From: Acetobacteraceae bacterium | GTDB taxonomy: Bacteria > Pseudomonadota > Alphaproteobacteria > Acetobacterales > Acetobacteraceae | DNA: 11,435 bases | Assembly: GCA_019237355.1 (NCBI GenBank) | Contig: JAFAHH010000673.1 | Location: 1-11,435, forward strand | Reading direction: 5' to 3' | Shown here: positions 1 through 6,712 of the stretch, piece after piece | How positions within the stretch are numbered: the first letter of the stretch is position 1 | How the letters are laid out: each line of letters starts with the position of its first letter | The notes under the pieces: generated by a model | The model's input: only the letters and a program-made list of their open reading frames with translations | Told to the model about the DNA's origin: nothing | Databases searched by the model: none | Translations under genes and position numbers: made by a program

Positions 1-672
1 GTGCTCGTCTTCCTGCTCTGGCTCATGCTCCAGACGTTTCGCGAGCCGGGCGCCGAGATCTTCGCCGGCAAGCTCGTGAAGCTGACCTTCCCGGGCCGGG
101 CCAGCCCCGGCACCTTCGCGCGCATCAGCTTCGATGCCATCGAGTGGCACTCGTTCGCTGTGGCGTCCCACGATCCGTTGGCCTATCGCGGACGGGGCAG
201 CGTCAGCCTGCTGGTGGCGGCAGCGGGCGACTGGACGTGTGGCCTTGCTGAGCGGGTCGCCGCGGGACGCGCGCCCGAACGCATCTGTGTGCGCCGGGTC
301 AAGCCGCCGGGCTTCATGCACTCCGTCAAGGCTTGCCGGCGCTCGGTCGCGCTCGCCACGGGCGCGGGAATCGCGCCGGTCCTGCCCTATATCACGAGCG
401 GTTTAGCGCCCATTTTTGTCATCTGGATCGCGCAGGATCCAGACGTCACGTTCGGCGAGATCGCACGGTTAGTGCGACACCACGCCGACGCGCGCATCTA
501 CGACACCAGGTACTTCGGTCGGCCGGACACGGCGCGGCTCGCCATCGATGCCGCGAGGGCGTTCGAGGCGGAGGCGGTGTTCTGCGTCTCTAATCCCACC
601 GGCACGCGAACGGTGGTGCACGCGTGCCTGGCCGAGGGCATTCCGGCCTTCGGCGCAACGTGGGACTCGTAG
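1..672 (+). CDS. TmpA-like membrane flavoprotein / ferredoxin reductase-type protein, C-terminal part (5' end cut off by window)
   Basis: The reading frame is open from the first base and ends at TAG 670-672, so the 223 visible codons are probably the C-terminal part of a longer protein. A hydrophobic stretch at the very start looks like the end of a membrane segment. It is followed by a beta-rich part with WHSFAVAS (about residues 49-56), which resembles the flavin-binding HPF(S/T)xAS motif of ferric reductase and NADPH oxidase-like proteins. GAGIAP (about 121-126) resembles the NAD(P)H-binding glycine motif. The ending NPTGTRTVVHACLAEGIPAFGATWDS resembles, from memory, the C-terminus of the TmpA family, named after a fungal integral membrane protein. 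Bacterial members often sit near AMP-binding enzymes, but none is visible here. The general fold is fairly secure; family assignment and electron partner are inference. Confidence 0.6.
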   Translation: MLVFLLWLMLQTFREPGAEIFAGKLVKLTFPGRASPGTFARISFDAIEWHSFAVASHDPLAYRGRGSVSLLVAAAGDWTCGLAERVAAGRAPERICVRRVKPPGFMHSVKACRRSVALATGAGIAPVLPYITSGLAPIFVIWIAQDPDVTFGEIARLVRHHADARIYDTRYFGRPDTARLAIDAARAFEAEAVFCVSNPTGTRTVVHACLAEGIPAFGATWDS

Positions 673-753
673 AGTGCTTTGGCTGGGTAATCGGAGCAGG
701 CCGGCATGGGTGGGGGCGCGCCCTGAAAGCTCCCAGCGGAAGCGGTCGGTCGC

Positions 754-1911
754 ATGAATCCCCGGGCGACATCAGAAATGCGATCGCTGACCGGCATCCG
801 GGGCCTTGCGGCGTGCTGGGTCATGAGCGGCCACTACTTTTGCCACCCGCCAAGCAACACAACTGTTTGCGTCTTTGTCGGTCATAGCTACGTGGCCGTG
901 GACCTCTTTCTGATTCTCAGTGGATTCGTTCTCGCGGCGACATACGAGGCGCGTTTCGATGGAAAGCCCTTTGCGGCCGATAGGGTTGCGACGTTTCTGA
1001 GGCAGCGGGTCGCGCGGATATATCCGCTCTATGCGGTCGTCACGTTGGTCAGCGGCCTAATGGCGTTCAAGGGCATTCACTTGTGGGGCGACCCGCAAGT
1101 CTCTACCGGGATGCTCCTTGCCAACCTCTTGATGGTGCAGTCCTGGGGCTTGTCGAGCGCCAGCGTGGTCGCCGCGGGATGGTCCGTCAGCACCGAGTGG
1201 GCTGCCAACCTCCTGTTCCCGCTGTTCATCGCCACGCTCGCCTGGCGGATCCGGCATAGCGCGCTGGTTGCCGGCATTGCGTTTCTGGCGCTCGCCCGGA
1301 TCGCCTTCATCGATGGAAATGCGGGAGCAGGGGCGTCGGCGTTCGGGGCCCTGAATTGGTATTTGTTCCCACTCTCGCTCGTCCGTTGCCTGTCGGAATT
1401 TGCGCTTGGCGTCTTCTGCTGGCAGCTCCGCGCACAAGCCGAGTGGGTGGCCTGTTTGGGGCGCACACCGGTGCTGCTTGCGTTGCTTCTGGGCGCCGCG
1501 GTGCTGACGCTCGCCACGTCGCTCGACATTGTCCTTGTTTTGCTTGGGTGCTGCATCATCATCGGGTTTTCGTTCGAGCGATCCTGGCTGGCGGGTCTGT
1601 GCGGATCCGCCGTGCCGCGGTGGCTCGGCACCATCTCCTTTTCAATCTACCTCCTGCACATGCCGTTCCTGCCGCTGCGTGCCGCCCTACGGGATGTGAG
1701 TTGGAGCGGCGTGCCGCTTCCGGATGACGTGGCGAACTGGATTCTGATGGCGACGGTCATCGCCGCCTCCGCTCTCAGCTTCCACTTCCTGGAGCGCCCG
1801 GCGCAAGCTCGCCTACGCGGGTCGTCCAGGCGGCGGGGACCCCGACCGTGCGACTCGCCCTCCGAGAGCAATCTCACCCAGACGGAAATTAGCCCGGGCA
1901 CGACATTGTAA
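754..1911 (+). CDS. Acyltransferase family 3 (OafA/YrhL-like) integral membrane protein
   Basis: This 385-aa protein has the architecture of acyltransferase-3 enzymes, which move acetyl or other acyl groups onto extracytoplasmic sugars, lipids or peptides. The N-terminus reads RSLTGIRGLAACWVMSGHYF, containing the family's Arg (R16) and the His (H27) thought to be catalytic. VDLFLILSGF follows at 49-58, GWSVSTEWAANLLFPLF comes mid-protein, and SIYLLHMPFL lies near the end of the membrane region. Roughly eight to ten hydrophobic segments can be read. The last 40 residues are polar, Arg/Ser/Pro-rich and probably cytoplasmic. ATG 754 is preceded by a weak GGAAG; ATG 778 is an alternative start that keeps all motifs. 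No polysaccharide or glycosyltransferase genes are nearby, so the acceptor cannot be named. Family confident, substrate unknown. Confidence 0.85.
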   Translation: MNPRATSEMRSLTGIRGLAACWVMSGHYFCHPPSNTTVCVFVGHSYVAVDLFLILSGFVLAATYEARFDGKPFAADRVATFLRQRVARIYPLYAVVTLVSGLMAFKGIHLWGDPQVSTGMLLANLLMVQSWGLSSASVVAAGWSVSTEWAANLLFPLFIATLAWRIRHSALVAGIAFLALARIAFIDGNAGAGASAFGALNWYLFPLSLVRCLSEFALGVFCWQLRAQAEWVACLGRTPVLLALLLGAAVLTLATSLDIVLVLLGCCIIIGFSFERSWLAGLCGSAVPRWLGTISFSIYLLHMPFLPLRAALRDVSWSGVPLPDDVANWILMATVIAASALSFHFLERPAQARLRGSSRRRGPRPCDSPSESNLTQTEISPGTTL

Positions 1912-1912
1912 G

Positions 1913-2140
1913 GTTATTGAGCAGGAGGTCTCAAATGCCGGGTTCGATCCCGGCCGACTCACGCCAGGACCTTACACCGTGAATCCGGACAGCACAGGCA
2001 CACTGGTACTTAACGTATGATTGCCCGATGGCGGAATCTCGACAGTAACGCAAGACCTGCTGATCACGAAGGCAATAGTAAAATGCAGGGAGAAGGTCGC
2101 AACCGAGTGGGTCAGCATGCAACGGGAACACATGTTATAG
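1913..2140 (+). pseudogene. Possible decayed remnant of a secreted hypothetical protein gene
   Basis: Frame 2 reads through the start of this gene-poor stretch as VIEQEVSNAGFDPGR, then LTPGPYTVNPDSTGTLVLNV, an in-frame TGA (2018-2020), then LPDGGISTVTQDLLITKAI, ending at TAG 2138-2140. The segment PYTVNPDSTGTLVL followed by LPDG resembles a motif I recall from small secreted proteins of proteobacteria and acidobacteria (pattern YTVNPDCTGTLTL, then an aspartate/glycine turn and a second beta stretch). No start codon or ribosome binding site fits, the frame carries a stop, and the N-terminal part is missing. It therefore looks like a broken fragment. The resemblance is from memory and the piece is short, so chance cannot be excluded. 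Confidence 0.3.
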
Positions 2141-2499
2141 TGGGCGGAGCAGCGTTCGTAACGAACGTCGCAACCCGCGCCCAGACGGTTCTCCCCAGCC
2201 TGAGGTGCCTGGCTCGTTCTTTTCAATGAAAACCTGCTCGGTCAATTAACGAGTTTCGTTGCACAGAATGAGACTTCGAGGCCGAGTGTCTCTCGGAATG
2301 ATTCGATCGGAATTCGGGCGAAAAGCGTCGTGTTGTAAGAAAACCGCACCGCGCACGCCGATCTGCATTGATCCCAAATCTGGCCTGCATTCGCATGGCC
2401 GACCGGATCATGTCGCACAGGCAAAAGTGATCACGCTTCTCGGTTGAGGGGATTTCAGGCCATAAGCTTCGCCCACAGACATTTGAGAACGGAAGCGTG
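2141..2499. other. Gene-poor intergenic stretch with one small palindrome
   Basis: No open frame here has a convincing start, ribosome binding site or recognisable protein. The frames that are open on either strand read as arginine/serine/histidine-rich sequence typical of shadows. One 15-nt palindrome, CGTTCG-TAA-CGAACG, spans 2153-2167 and could be an operator or chance. Composition is somewhat more AT-rich than the genes around it. GGAAG at 2491-2495 sits four bases before ATG 2500 and is discussed with the downstream hydrolase. Confidence 0.4.
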
Positions 2500-2519
2500 A
2501 TGAGGGTGTCGGAACTATC

Positions 2520-3452
2520 GTGATCTTGGCCTCTTTTGCCATGTTCGGCACCGCTGGCGCGAACCCAGTCTATGACCGCATCGTGGCATTCGGCGACAGT
2601 CTTTCTGACGCCGGAAATGTGTTTCATCTCACATCAAGCGATCCGGCCGCCTACCATCCCGATCCGCCACCCGCGCTCGGCTCGCCGTCCTTCAGCGCCT
2701 ATTACATGGGCCGGGCCAGCAACGGCCCCAATTGGGTCGACCAGCTAGCCGATCGGCTTGGCCTGCCTCGCGCTGCCCCCAGTCTCGATGGTGGCTCGAA
2801 CTACAGTTACGCCAGCGCTCGCAGCGGGCCCGGTACCATCGAAAGGTATCCGTCGCCGACTTATCCGCCAAACCCGCCGGTCACCGTCTTGCGGGTCGGA
2901 GCGCAGATCGACGCCTTCGTTGCGGCGGAAGGCCGCTTCAAGCCGGACGATCTCGTCACCCTCTGGGTGGGAGCAAACGACTTCCGCGAACTGATTCTGG
3001 GTCAGACCAGCGTCTCAGATATCATCAACAACATTGCGCAGCACGTCCAGACATTGGACAGCCTTGGCGCACAAACAATCCTGGTCCCTAGCCAGGTCGA
3101 TCTCAGCCGCCCGCCGGTCTTCCAGCCCTACGCTGCTGTCCTGCATAGTCTCTCGGTACAGTTTCATGAATCGCTCGCGGCGCGCCTGCAGTCTCTGATG
3201 GCTGATCCGGCAATCAAGGCGCGCATCGTGCCCGTTGACGCGTTCACGGCCATGGAGAGAGTGTTTGGCGACCCAGCGGCCTTTGGCTTCACCAACCTGA
3301 CCGATCCAGCGCTCACCTTTGATCCCGCCACAGGCGCCTTTAGTCAGGTCGCGGATGTGGGCGGCTATTTCTGGCGCGATACAATTCATCCAACAACCAA
3401 GGCTCAAGCGATCTTCGCAGAGGCAGCGCTCGATGCGCTGGTTCCCCCCTAG
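2520..3452 (+). CDS. Secreted SGNH/GDSL-family lipase/esterase
   Basis: The protein carries the blocks of GDSL hydrolases in order: FGDSLSDAGN with nucleophile Ser27, GGSNYSYASARS (block II), VGANDF with Asn153 (the G-x-N-D oxyanion block), and DTIHPTT near the C-terminus with Asp287 and His290. The length of 310 aa fits stand-alone GDSL lipases of the thermolabile-haemolysin / passenger-domain type; no autotransporter barrel follows. It probably cleaves lipid or other carboxylic esters outside the cytoplasm. The only in-frame start is GTG 2520, giving a very short, uncharged leader (MILASFAMFGTAGA, then N). ATG 2500, one frame off, has GGAAG just upstream and would give MRVSELS, which would join smoothly to VILASFAMFGTAGA if one base were added near 2520. 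A one-base deletion or sequence error in the signal peptide is therefore likely. Function confident, start uncertain. Confidence 0.85.
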   Translation: MILASFAMFGTAGANPVYDRIVAFGDSLSDAGNVFHLTSSDPAAYHPDPPPALGSPSFSAYYMGRASNGPNWVDQLADRLGLPRAAPSLDGGSNYSYASARSGPGTIERYPSPTYPPNPPVTVLRVGAQIDAFVAAEGRFKPDDLVTLWVGANDFRELILGQTSVSDIINNIAQHVQTLDSLGAQTILVPSQVDLSRPPVFQPYAAVLHSLSVQFHESLAARLQSLMADPAIKARIVPVDAFTAMERVFGDPAAFGFTNLTDPALTFDPATGAFSQVADVGGYFWRDTIHPTTKAQAIFAEAALDALVPP

Positions 3453-3724
3453 TTCGCTCTCGTTGCTCGCGCCGGGCCTAATTTTTGTTCTTAGCCTTAC
3501 CATCATCGGTCGAGGTGCTGGGCGAAGAATCGGGCGATAGGAGGGCGCGGACCGACCATCTTCAGCGCGCGCTGTGCGCGGTCAGGCAGCCGCTTCGCGA
3601 GCATGTCCTGCAGCCGTGGAGCGCACCGATGCGCGATGCCCTCTAGCGAAGTGCTTCGGCAGCGCCCCGCTCCTGCAACAACCGGATTGGGCGGCCACCC
3701 GGCGGCGATGGCCGAAGTGTCCCG
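3453..3724. other. Intergenic region without a supported gene
   Basis: This GC-rich stretch lies between the SGNH hydrolase and the palindromic repeats upstream of glnA. Open frames exist on both strands (for example 3574-3804 plus and 3582-3785 minus), but they are Arg/Ala/Cys-rich, overlap each other and run into repeat DNA, so I do not call them. A T-rich run at 3480-3490 lies shortly after the hydrolase stop without a clear hairpin before it. No promoter was recognised. Confidence 0.4.
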
Positions 3725-3778
3725 CTAGAGCGCGATGGCTTGAGGCGGAATCGTCGGAAAGCCTTAATCGCGCTCTGA
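3725..3778. repeat. Intergenic palindromic repeat, copy 1 (upstream of glnA)
   Basis: A perfect 10-bp inverted repeat, AGAGCGCGAT (3727-3736) and ATCGCGCTCT (3767-3776), encloses about 30 bases that include ATCGTCGGAAAGCCT (3750-3764). CTAGAGCGCGATG and the same ATCGTCGGAAAGCCT 15-mer recur in the same order just after glnA (5473-5485 and 5535-5549). I recall such AGAGCGCGATG-type elements between genes in Hyphomicrobiales genomes; their function is not known to me. In RNA this copy would fold into a strong hairpin. Confidence 0.7.
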
Positions 3779-3790
3779 AAACCAAAGTTC

Positions 3791-3830
3791 CTAGAGCCGG
3801 GTGACCTCACCTAAGGTCATCCCGCTCTAG
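3791..3830. repeat. Near-perfect palindromic element (CTAGAGC type)
   Basis: The arms CTAGAGCCGGGTGACCT (3791-3807) and AGGTCATCCCGCTCTAG (3814-3830) are inverted and match at 15 of 17 positions around a 6-nt centre. The right arm, read on the other strand, begins CTAGAGCGGGATGAC; AGAGCGGGATGAC also occurs after glnA at 5561-5573. It belongs to the same repeat class as the neighbouring element and lies 14 bp from it. It could act as a hairpin or transcription terminator between the hydrolase and glnA, but has no T tract. Confidence 0.65.
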
Positions 3831-4000
3831 CGTCCCGGATCTGCTGGGTCAGCCGGCGCGGACATGACCTCGGCTATCGGCCATACCGAACGCTCCTCCT
3901 GAAATCCTTTCCGCGACGGCTCTGAGGGTAGTAAGCTCTGCCGAACGATTGCCGACGCCAGGGCCGTAACTTTCCATTGCGCAGTGCCAGAGCCCCGCAT

Positions 4001-4048
4001 CCCGGGCGGGCCGCCCCCCGGGCCACGGTTATAGGGAGGGATAAGTCG
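4001..4048 (+). promoter_or_regulatory. glnA leader: GC-rich hairpin and ribosome binding site
   Basis: CCCGGG at 4001-4006 and again at 4017-4022 can pair across a 10-nt loop, about 27 nt before the glnA start. A strong Shine-Dalgarno sequence, AGGGAGGG (4033-4040), follows and fixes ATG 4049 as the start rather than the upstream in-frame ATG at 3977. No convincing sigma-54 (-24/-12) or PII/NtrC-type site was recognised between 3831 and 4000. Confidence 0.55.
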
Positions 4049-5476
4049 ATGTCTTACAACTGCAAGAACCCGGAAGACCTTCTCAGGGTCATAGCGGACA
4101 ACAAGATCGAGATGATCGATCTGCGGTTCACCGACGTCCCGGGTCTCTGGCAGCACTTCTCAGTTCCGGCGGGCGTCCTCGATTCCGAAGCCGTGACCGA
4201 AGGTATTGGCTTCGATGGGTCCTCGATCCGCGGCTTTCAGGAGATCCAAGAGAGCGACATGCTGGTCATTCCAGACCCAAGTAGCGCTTTCCTGGATCCG
4301 TTCACGGAAGCCCGCACGTTAGTGCTGATCGGCAATATCCGCGACCCGATCACAGGCCAGCCATATAGCCGCGATTCCCGCCACATCGCCCAAAAGGCGG
4401 AAGCTTACCTCAAAGCTAGCGGGATCGGCGACCTTTGTTACTTCGGCCCCGAGCTCGAGCATTTCATCTTCAATGAAGTGCGCTATGACCAGGGGACAAA
4501 CTACGGTTATTACGAGATTGATGCCGTGGAGGCCAATTGGAACGCGGCAAAACGAGAGCGCCCGGGCCTGGGTCACAAGCTGCGTCCTAAGGAGGGCTAC
4601 TTCCCCGTGCCTCCAGCTGACGCCCTCCAGGACGTCCGATCCCGTATCGTGTTGCATCTCGAGGAGATCGGCATCCCGGTTGAGGCACATCACCATGAGG
4701 TCGCGACCGGCGGCCAAGGCGAGATCGACATGCGGTTCGCAACCCTTACCCGCATGGCCGACCAGGTTATGATCTACAAATACGTGGTGAAGAACGTGGC
4801 GCTCAGGCGCGGCATGACGGCGACGTTCATGCCAAAACCGCTGGTTGGCGACAACGGTTCAGGAATGCACGTCCACCAGAGCATCTGGAAGCGAGAGGCG
4901 CCGATCTTCGCCGGCGACGGCTATGCCGGTTCAAGCGAGGTCATGCGCTACTATATTGGCGGGCTGCTCAAGCACGCGCCGGCGCTTCTCGCACTCTGCG
5001 CGCCAACCGTAAACTCCTACCGCCGATTGGTGCCCGGGTTCGAGGCGCCGGTGAATCTCGGCTACTCGGCACGCAATCGCTCGGCCGCTTGCCGAATCCC
5101 AATGTACTCACCCGATCCCAAGTCCAAGCGCGTCGAGTTCCGCTGTCCGGACCCGGCCTGCAACCCGTACCTGGCATTTGCGGCCATGCTGATGGCAGGC
5201 CTTGATGGCATCCAGAACCACATCAACCCCGGAGAACCGATCGACAAGAACCTCTATGACCTGCCGCCGGAGGAGCTGAAAAATGTACCCTCCACACCAG
5301 GTTCGCTTGAGGAAGCATTGAACGCCCTCGAGGCGGACCAGCACTTCCTCCTGAGAGGAGATGTGTTTACAGAAGATGTGGTGAGCACATACATCGCCTA
5401 TAAAAGAGCGCGCGAAATCGACGAGCTTCGCCTTCGCCCGCATCCTTACGAGTTCTTCCTCTACTATGATGTCTAG
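4049..5476 (+). CDS. glnA: Type I glutamine synthetase (GlnA)
   Basis: This cytoplasmic enzyme joins ammonia to glutamate at the cost of ATP to make glutamine, and is normally a dodecamer. The 475-aa length fits the family (about 470). Visible motifs in order are GFDGSSIRGFQEI (latch region), ELEHFIF (metal-binding glutamate), HHEVATGGQGEID, NGSGMHVHQS (ATP/metal site), LVPGFEAPVNLGYSARNRSA (glutamate flap and Arg loop) and NPYLAFAAMLMAGLDGI. KNLYDLP carries Tyr403, equivalent to the tyrosine adenylylated by GlnE, so activity control by adenylylation is expected. ATG 4049 is chosen for its strong AGGGAGGG site. The usual alphaproteobacterial neighbour glnB (PII) is absent upstream, where palindromic repeats lie instead, so it may be a secondary copy or a separated locus. 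The stop TAG (5474-5476) lies inside a CTAGAGCGCGATG repeat. Confidence 0.96.
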   Translation: MSYNCKNPEDLLRVIADNKIEMIDLRFTDVPGLWQHFSVPAGVLDSEAVTEGIGFDGSSIRGFQEIQESDMLVIPDPSSAFLDPFTEARTLVLIGNIRDPITGQPYSRDSRHIAQKAEAYLKASGIGDLCYFGPELEHFIFNEVRYDQGTNYGYYEIDAVEANWNAAKRERPGLGHKLRPKEGYFPVPPADALQDVRSRIVLHLEEIGIPVEAHHHEVATGGQGEIDMRFATLTRMADQVMIYKYVVKNVALRRGMTATFMPKPLVGDNGSGMHVHQSIWKREAPIFAGDGYAGSSEVMRYYIGGLLKHAPALLALCAPTVNSYRRLVPGFEAPVNLGYSARNRSAACRIPMYSPDPKSKRVEFRCPDPACNPYLAFAAMLMAGLDGIQNHINPGEPIDKNLYDLPPEELKNVPSTPGSLEEALNALEADQHFLLRGDVFTEDVVSTYIAYKRAREIDELRLRPHPYEFFLYYDV

Positions 5477-5590
5477 AGCGCGATGCTTGATGCGGACTCG
5501 GGTTCCCGATTCGCGGGCTCGAATTGGCGTCCCGATCGTCGGAAAGCCTCTCTCAAAAATAGAGCGGGATGACTTCAACTGAGCCCGCTC
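5473..5590. repeat. Mosaic intergenic repeat, copy 2 (overlaps glnA stop)
   Basis: The element opens with CTAGAGCGCGATG (5473-5485), whose TAG is the glnA stop codon. It continues with about 50 bp not found in copy 1, including a small hairpin CCCG-ATTCG-CGGG, then the shared ATCGTCGGAAAGCCT (5535-5549). It ends in an AGAGCGGGATGAC module with a perfect 7-bp stem, GAGCGGG (5562-5568) and CCCGCTC (5584-5590). It is in the same orientation as the copy at 3725-3778. It may serve as a transcription terminator or mRNA-stabilising hairpin after glnA. Confidence 0.65.
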
Positions 5591-5627
5591 AAGAGAATAC
5601 ATCCCCGGAGGAAAGAGGAGCATCGTA

Positions 5628-5813
5628 ATGATGAAAGAAAGCGATATTCACAGCTACGCGCGTCAACTACTGGACGCGCACGGCGCTATGGCCGTCGCCG
5701 AGGCCGCACAGAAGGCTCGTCACTTTGAAGAGCAAGGCGACAGCGAGCAAGCCAAGACTTGGAGGCGCATCGAAGCGGCTCTGATGTTAATGCGCGGCCC
5801 ACACGAAAAGTAA
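5628..5813 (+). CDS. Small conserved-looking soluble protein of 61 aa
   Basis: A strong ribosome binding site (GGAGGAAAGAGGAG, 5607-5620) precedes two consecutive ATG codons. The product is charged and alpha-helical, with no membrane segment or signal peptide. It reads DIHSYARQLLDAHGAMAVAEAAQKA, then a Glu/Gln-rich helix ending KTWRRIEAAL, then MRGPHEK. I recall small hypothetical proteins of this pattern (DIHxYARQL ... WRRIEAAxxxMRGPH) in many alphaproteobacteria; no function is known to me. It lies 151 bp after glnA behind a repeat hairpin, in the same direction, so it could be co-transcribed or separately expressed. Real gene likely, function unknown. Confidence 0.75.
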   Translation: MMKESDIHSYARQLLDAHGAMAVAEAAQKARHFEEQGDSEQAKTWRRIEAALMLMRGPHEK

Positions 5814-5919
5814 CAACCCGGCCAGCGGACCGCTCCTGGAGCGATCGCGCTTGACTGGAATTCCTTGCAATTGCCGGCACGCGTGGTCCGTGCGCTTTGA
5901 TCGCGGCGCAATTTCCCGG
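5814..5919. other. Convergent intergenic gap
   Basis: The small 61-aa gene and the SDR gene converge here. A bidirectional terminator would be expected, but the only symmetric sequence seen is CGCTCC-T-GGAGCG (5831-5843), whose loop is too short for a normal hairpin, with no T tract. Confidence 0.3.
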
Positions 5920-6687
5920 TTACAAGCTGCTGATGCTATGGCCCCCGTCCACGACCAGGGTAGTGCCGGTCATATGCGCCCCGGCTTCGGAGGCCAGCAA
6001 GAGCAACGGCCCAGTTAGGTCGTTCAGCTCGCCCAACCGCCGCTGCGGGACCCGCTTGATCATGGCTTTGCCGAAGTCGCTGCCGAGGAATTCATCACTG
6101 ATGTCGGTGCGGAAATAACCCGGGCAGATCGCGTTAACCCGGATCTGATACCGCGCGAGCTCGAGCGCGAGGCTATGGGTCAGATGAATGAGACCCGCCT
6201 TCGTCGCCATATAGGCCGGCACACCCGGCAACCCCCGCAAGCCCAGAACCGAAGCGATATTGACGATCGAGCCTGGCTTTTTCGCCTCCACAAGCCGTCG
6301 TGCACCATCCCGGGCGACGAAAAACGGCCCGCGCAGATTGACCCGCACCACTTCATCCCACTCTTCGGCCTCCATCTGAAGGGCGATGCTTTTCCCACTG
6401 ATCCCGGCATTATTCACAATGATATCGCACACACCCAAAGCCTGGCCGATCTGTTCGAAGCCGCGAGCGATGGATTCATTGTCGGTCACATCCATTGGCA
6501 CGGCGAGGGCGCGCTCCCCGAGCTTGGCGGCCTCAGCCTGGATGCGTTCGACCCGGCGCGCCGCGAGAACCACTCTCGCTCCAGCCTCATGCAACACGCG
6601 CGCGAAGTGCAGGCCTAACCCCCCCGAGGCGCCCGTAACCAAGGCCGTATGCCCCCCCAGCGAGAACAAGCTGGACAAGTCGCTCAT
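5920..6687 (-). CDS. Short-chain dehydrogenase/reductase (FabG/PhaB-like, NADPH type)
   Basis: This classical SDR of 255 aa binds its cofactor through TGASGGLG (residues 18-25) and NNAG (92-95). It has the full catalytic tetrad Asn117, Ser146, Tyr159 and Lys163 (YMATK). Two arginines after beta-strand 2 (AARR, 42-45) suggest NADPH rather than NADH. SDRs of this kind reduce 3-oxoacyl-CoA/ACP to the (R)-3-hydroxy form or oxidise alcohols. With a class III PHA synthase 2 kb away, acetoacetyl-CoA reductase (PhaB-like) activity is plausible but only inferred from context. The start at 6687 (MSDLSSLFSLGG) follows an AAGGAAGGG-type site; the in-frame ATG at 6768 lacks one and would add 27 atypical residues. 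It is transcribed divergently from the alpha/beta hydrolase, with a nested inverted repeat in its leader. Family certain, substrate not. Confidence 0.93.
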   Translation of the reverse strand: MSDLSSLFSLGGHTALVTGASGGLGLHFARVLHEAGARVVLAARRVERIQAEAAKLGERALAVPMDVTDNESIARGFEQIGQALGVCDIIVNNAGISGKSIALQMEAEEWDEVVRVNLRGPFFVARDGARRLVEAKKPGSIVNIASVLGLRGLPGVPAYMATKAGLIHLTHSLALELARYQIRVNAICPGYFRTDISDEFLGSDFGKAMIKRVPQRRLGELNDLTGPLLLLASEAGAHMTGTTLVVDGGHSISSL

Positions 6688-6712
6688 ATCCCTTCCTTTC
6701 CTTTCCCCTTCC

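Noticed and set aside
1937..1955. T-arm-like sequence GCCGGGTTCGATCCCGGCC, suggesting a tRNA 3' end or integration site
   Set aside because: With the standard 7-nt loop the stem mispairs. No acceptor-stem partner, anticodon arm or D arm lies upstream. The stretch also reads as part of a plausible protein remnant.
2223..2627. 134-aa minus-strand open frame overlapping the hydrolase start
   Set aside because: It overlaps a real gene antisense, has Arg/Ser/His-rich content, and shows no start signal or family resemblance.
3574..3804. 76-aa open frame on the plus strand, overlapped by a minus-strand frame at 3582-3785
   Set aside because: The composition is that of GC-rich noncoding shadow, there is no ribosome binding site, and the frame runs into the palindromic repeats.
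3831..4000. Possible sigma-54 promoter for glnA (TGGGTCAGCCGGCGC near 3844)
   Set aside because: GG and GC are correctly spaced but the rest of the -24/-12 consensus (TGGCAC ... TTGC) is poorly matched.
3977..4048. N-terminal extension of glnA from the in-frame ATG at 3977
   Set aside because: The extra 24 residues are Arg/Pro-rich and unlike the family, there is no ribosome binding site at 3977, and AGGGAGGG sits just before ATG 4049.
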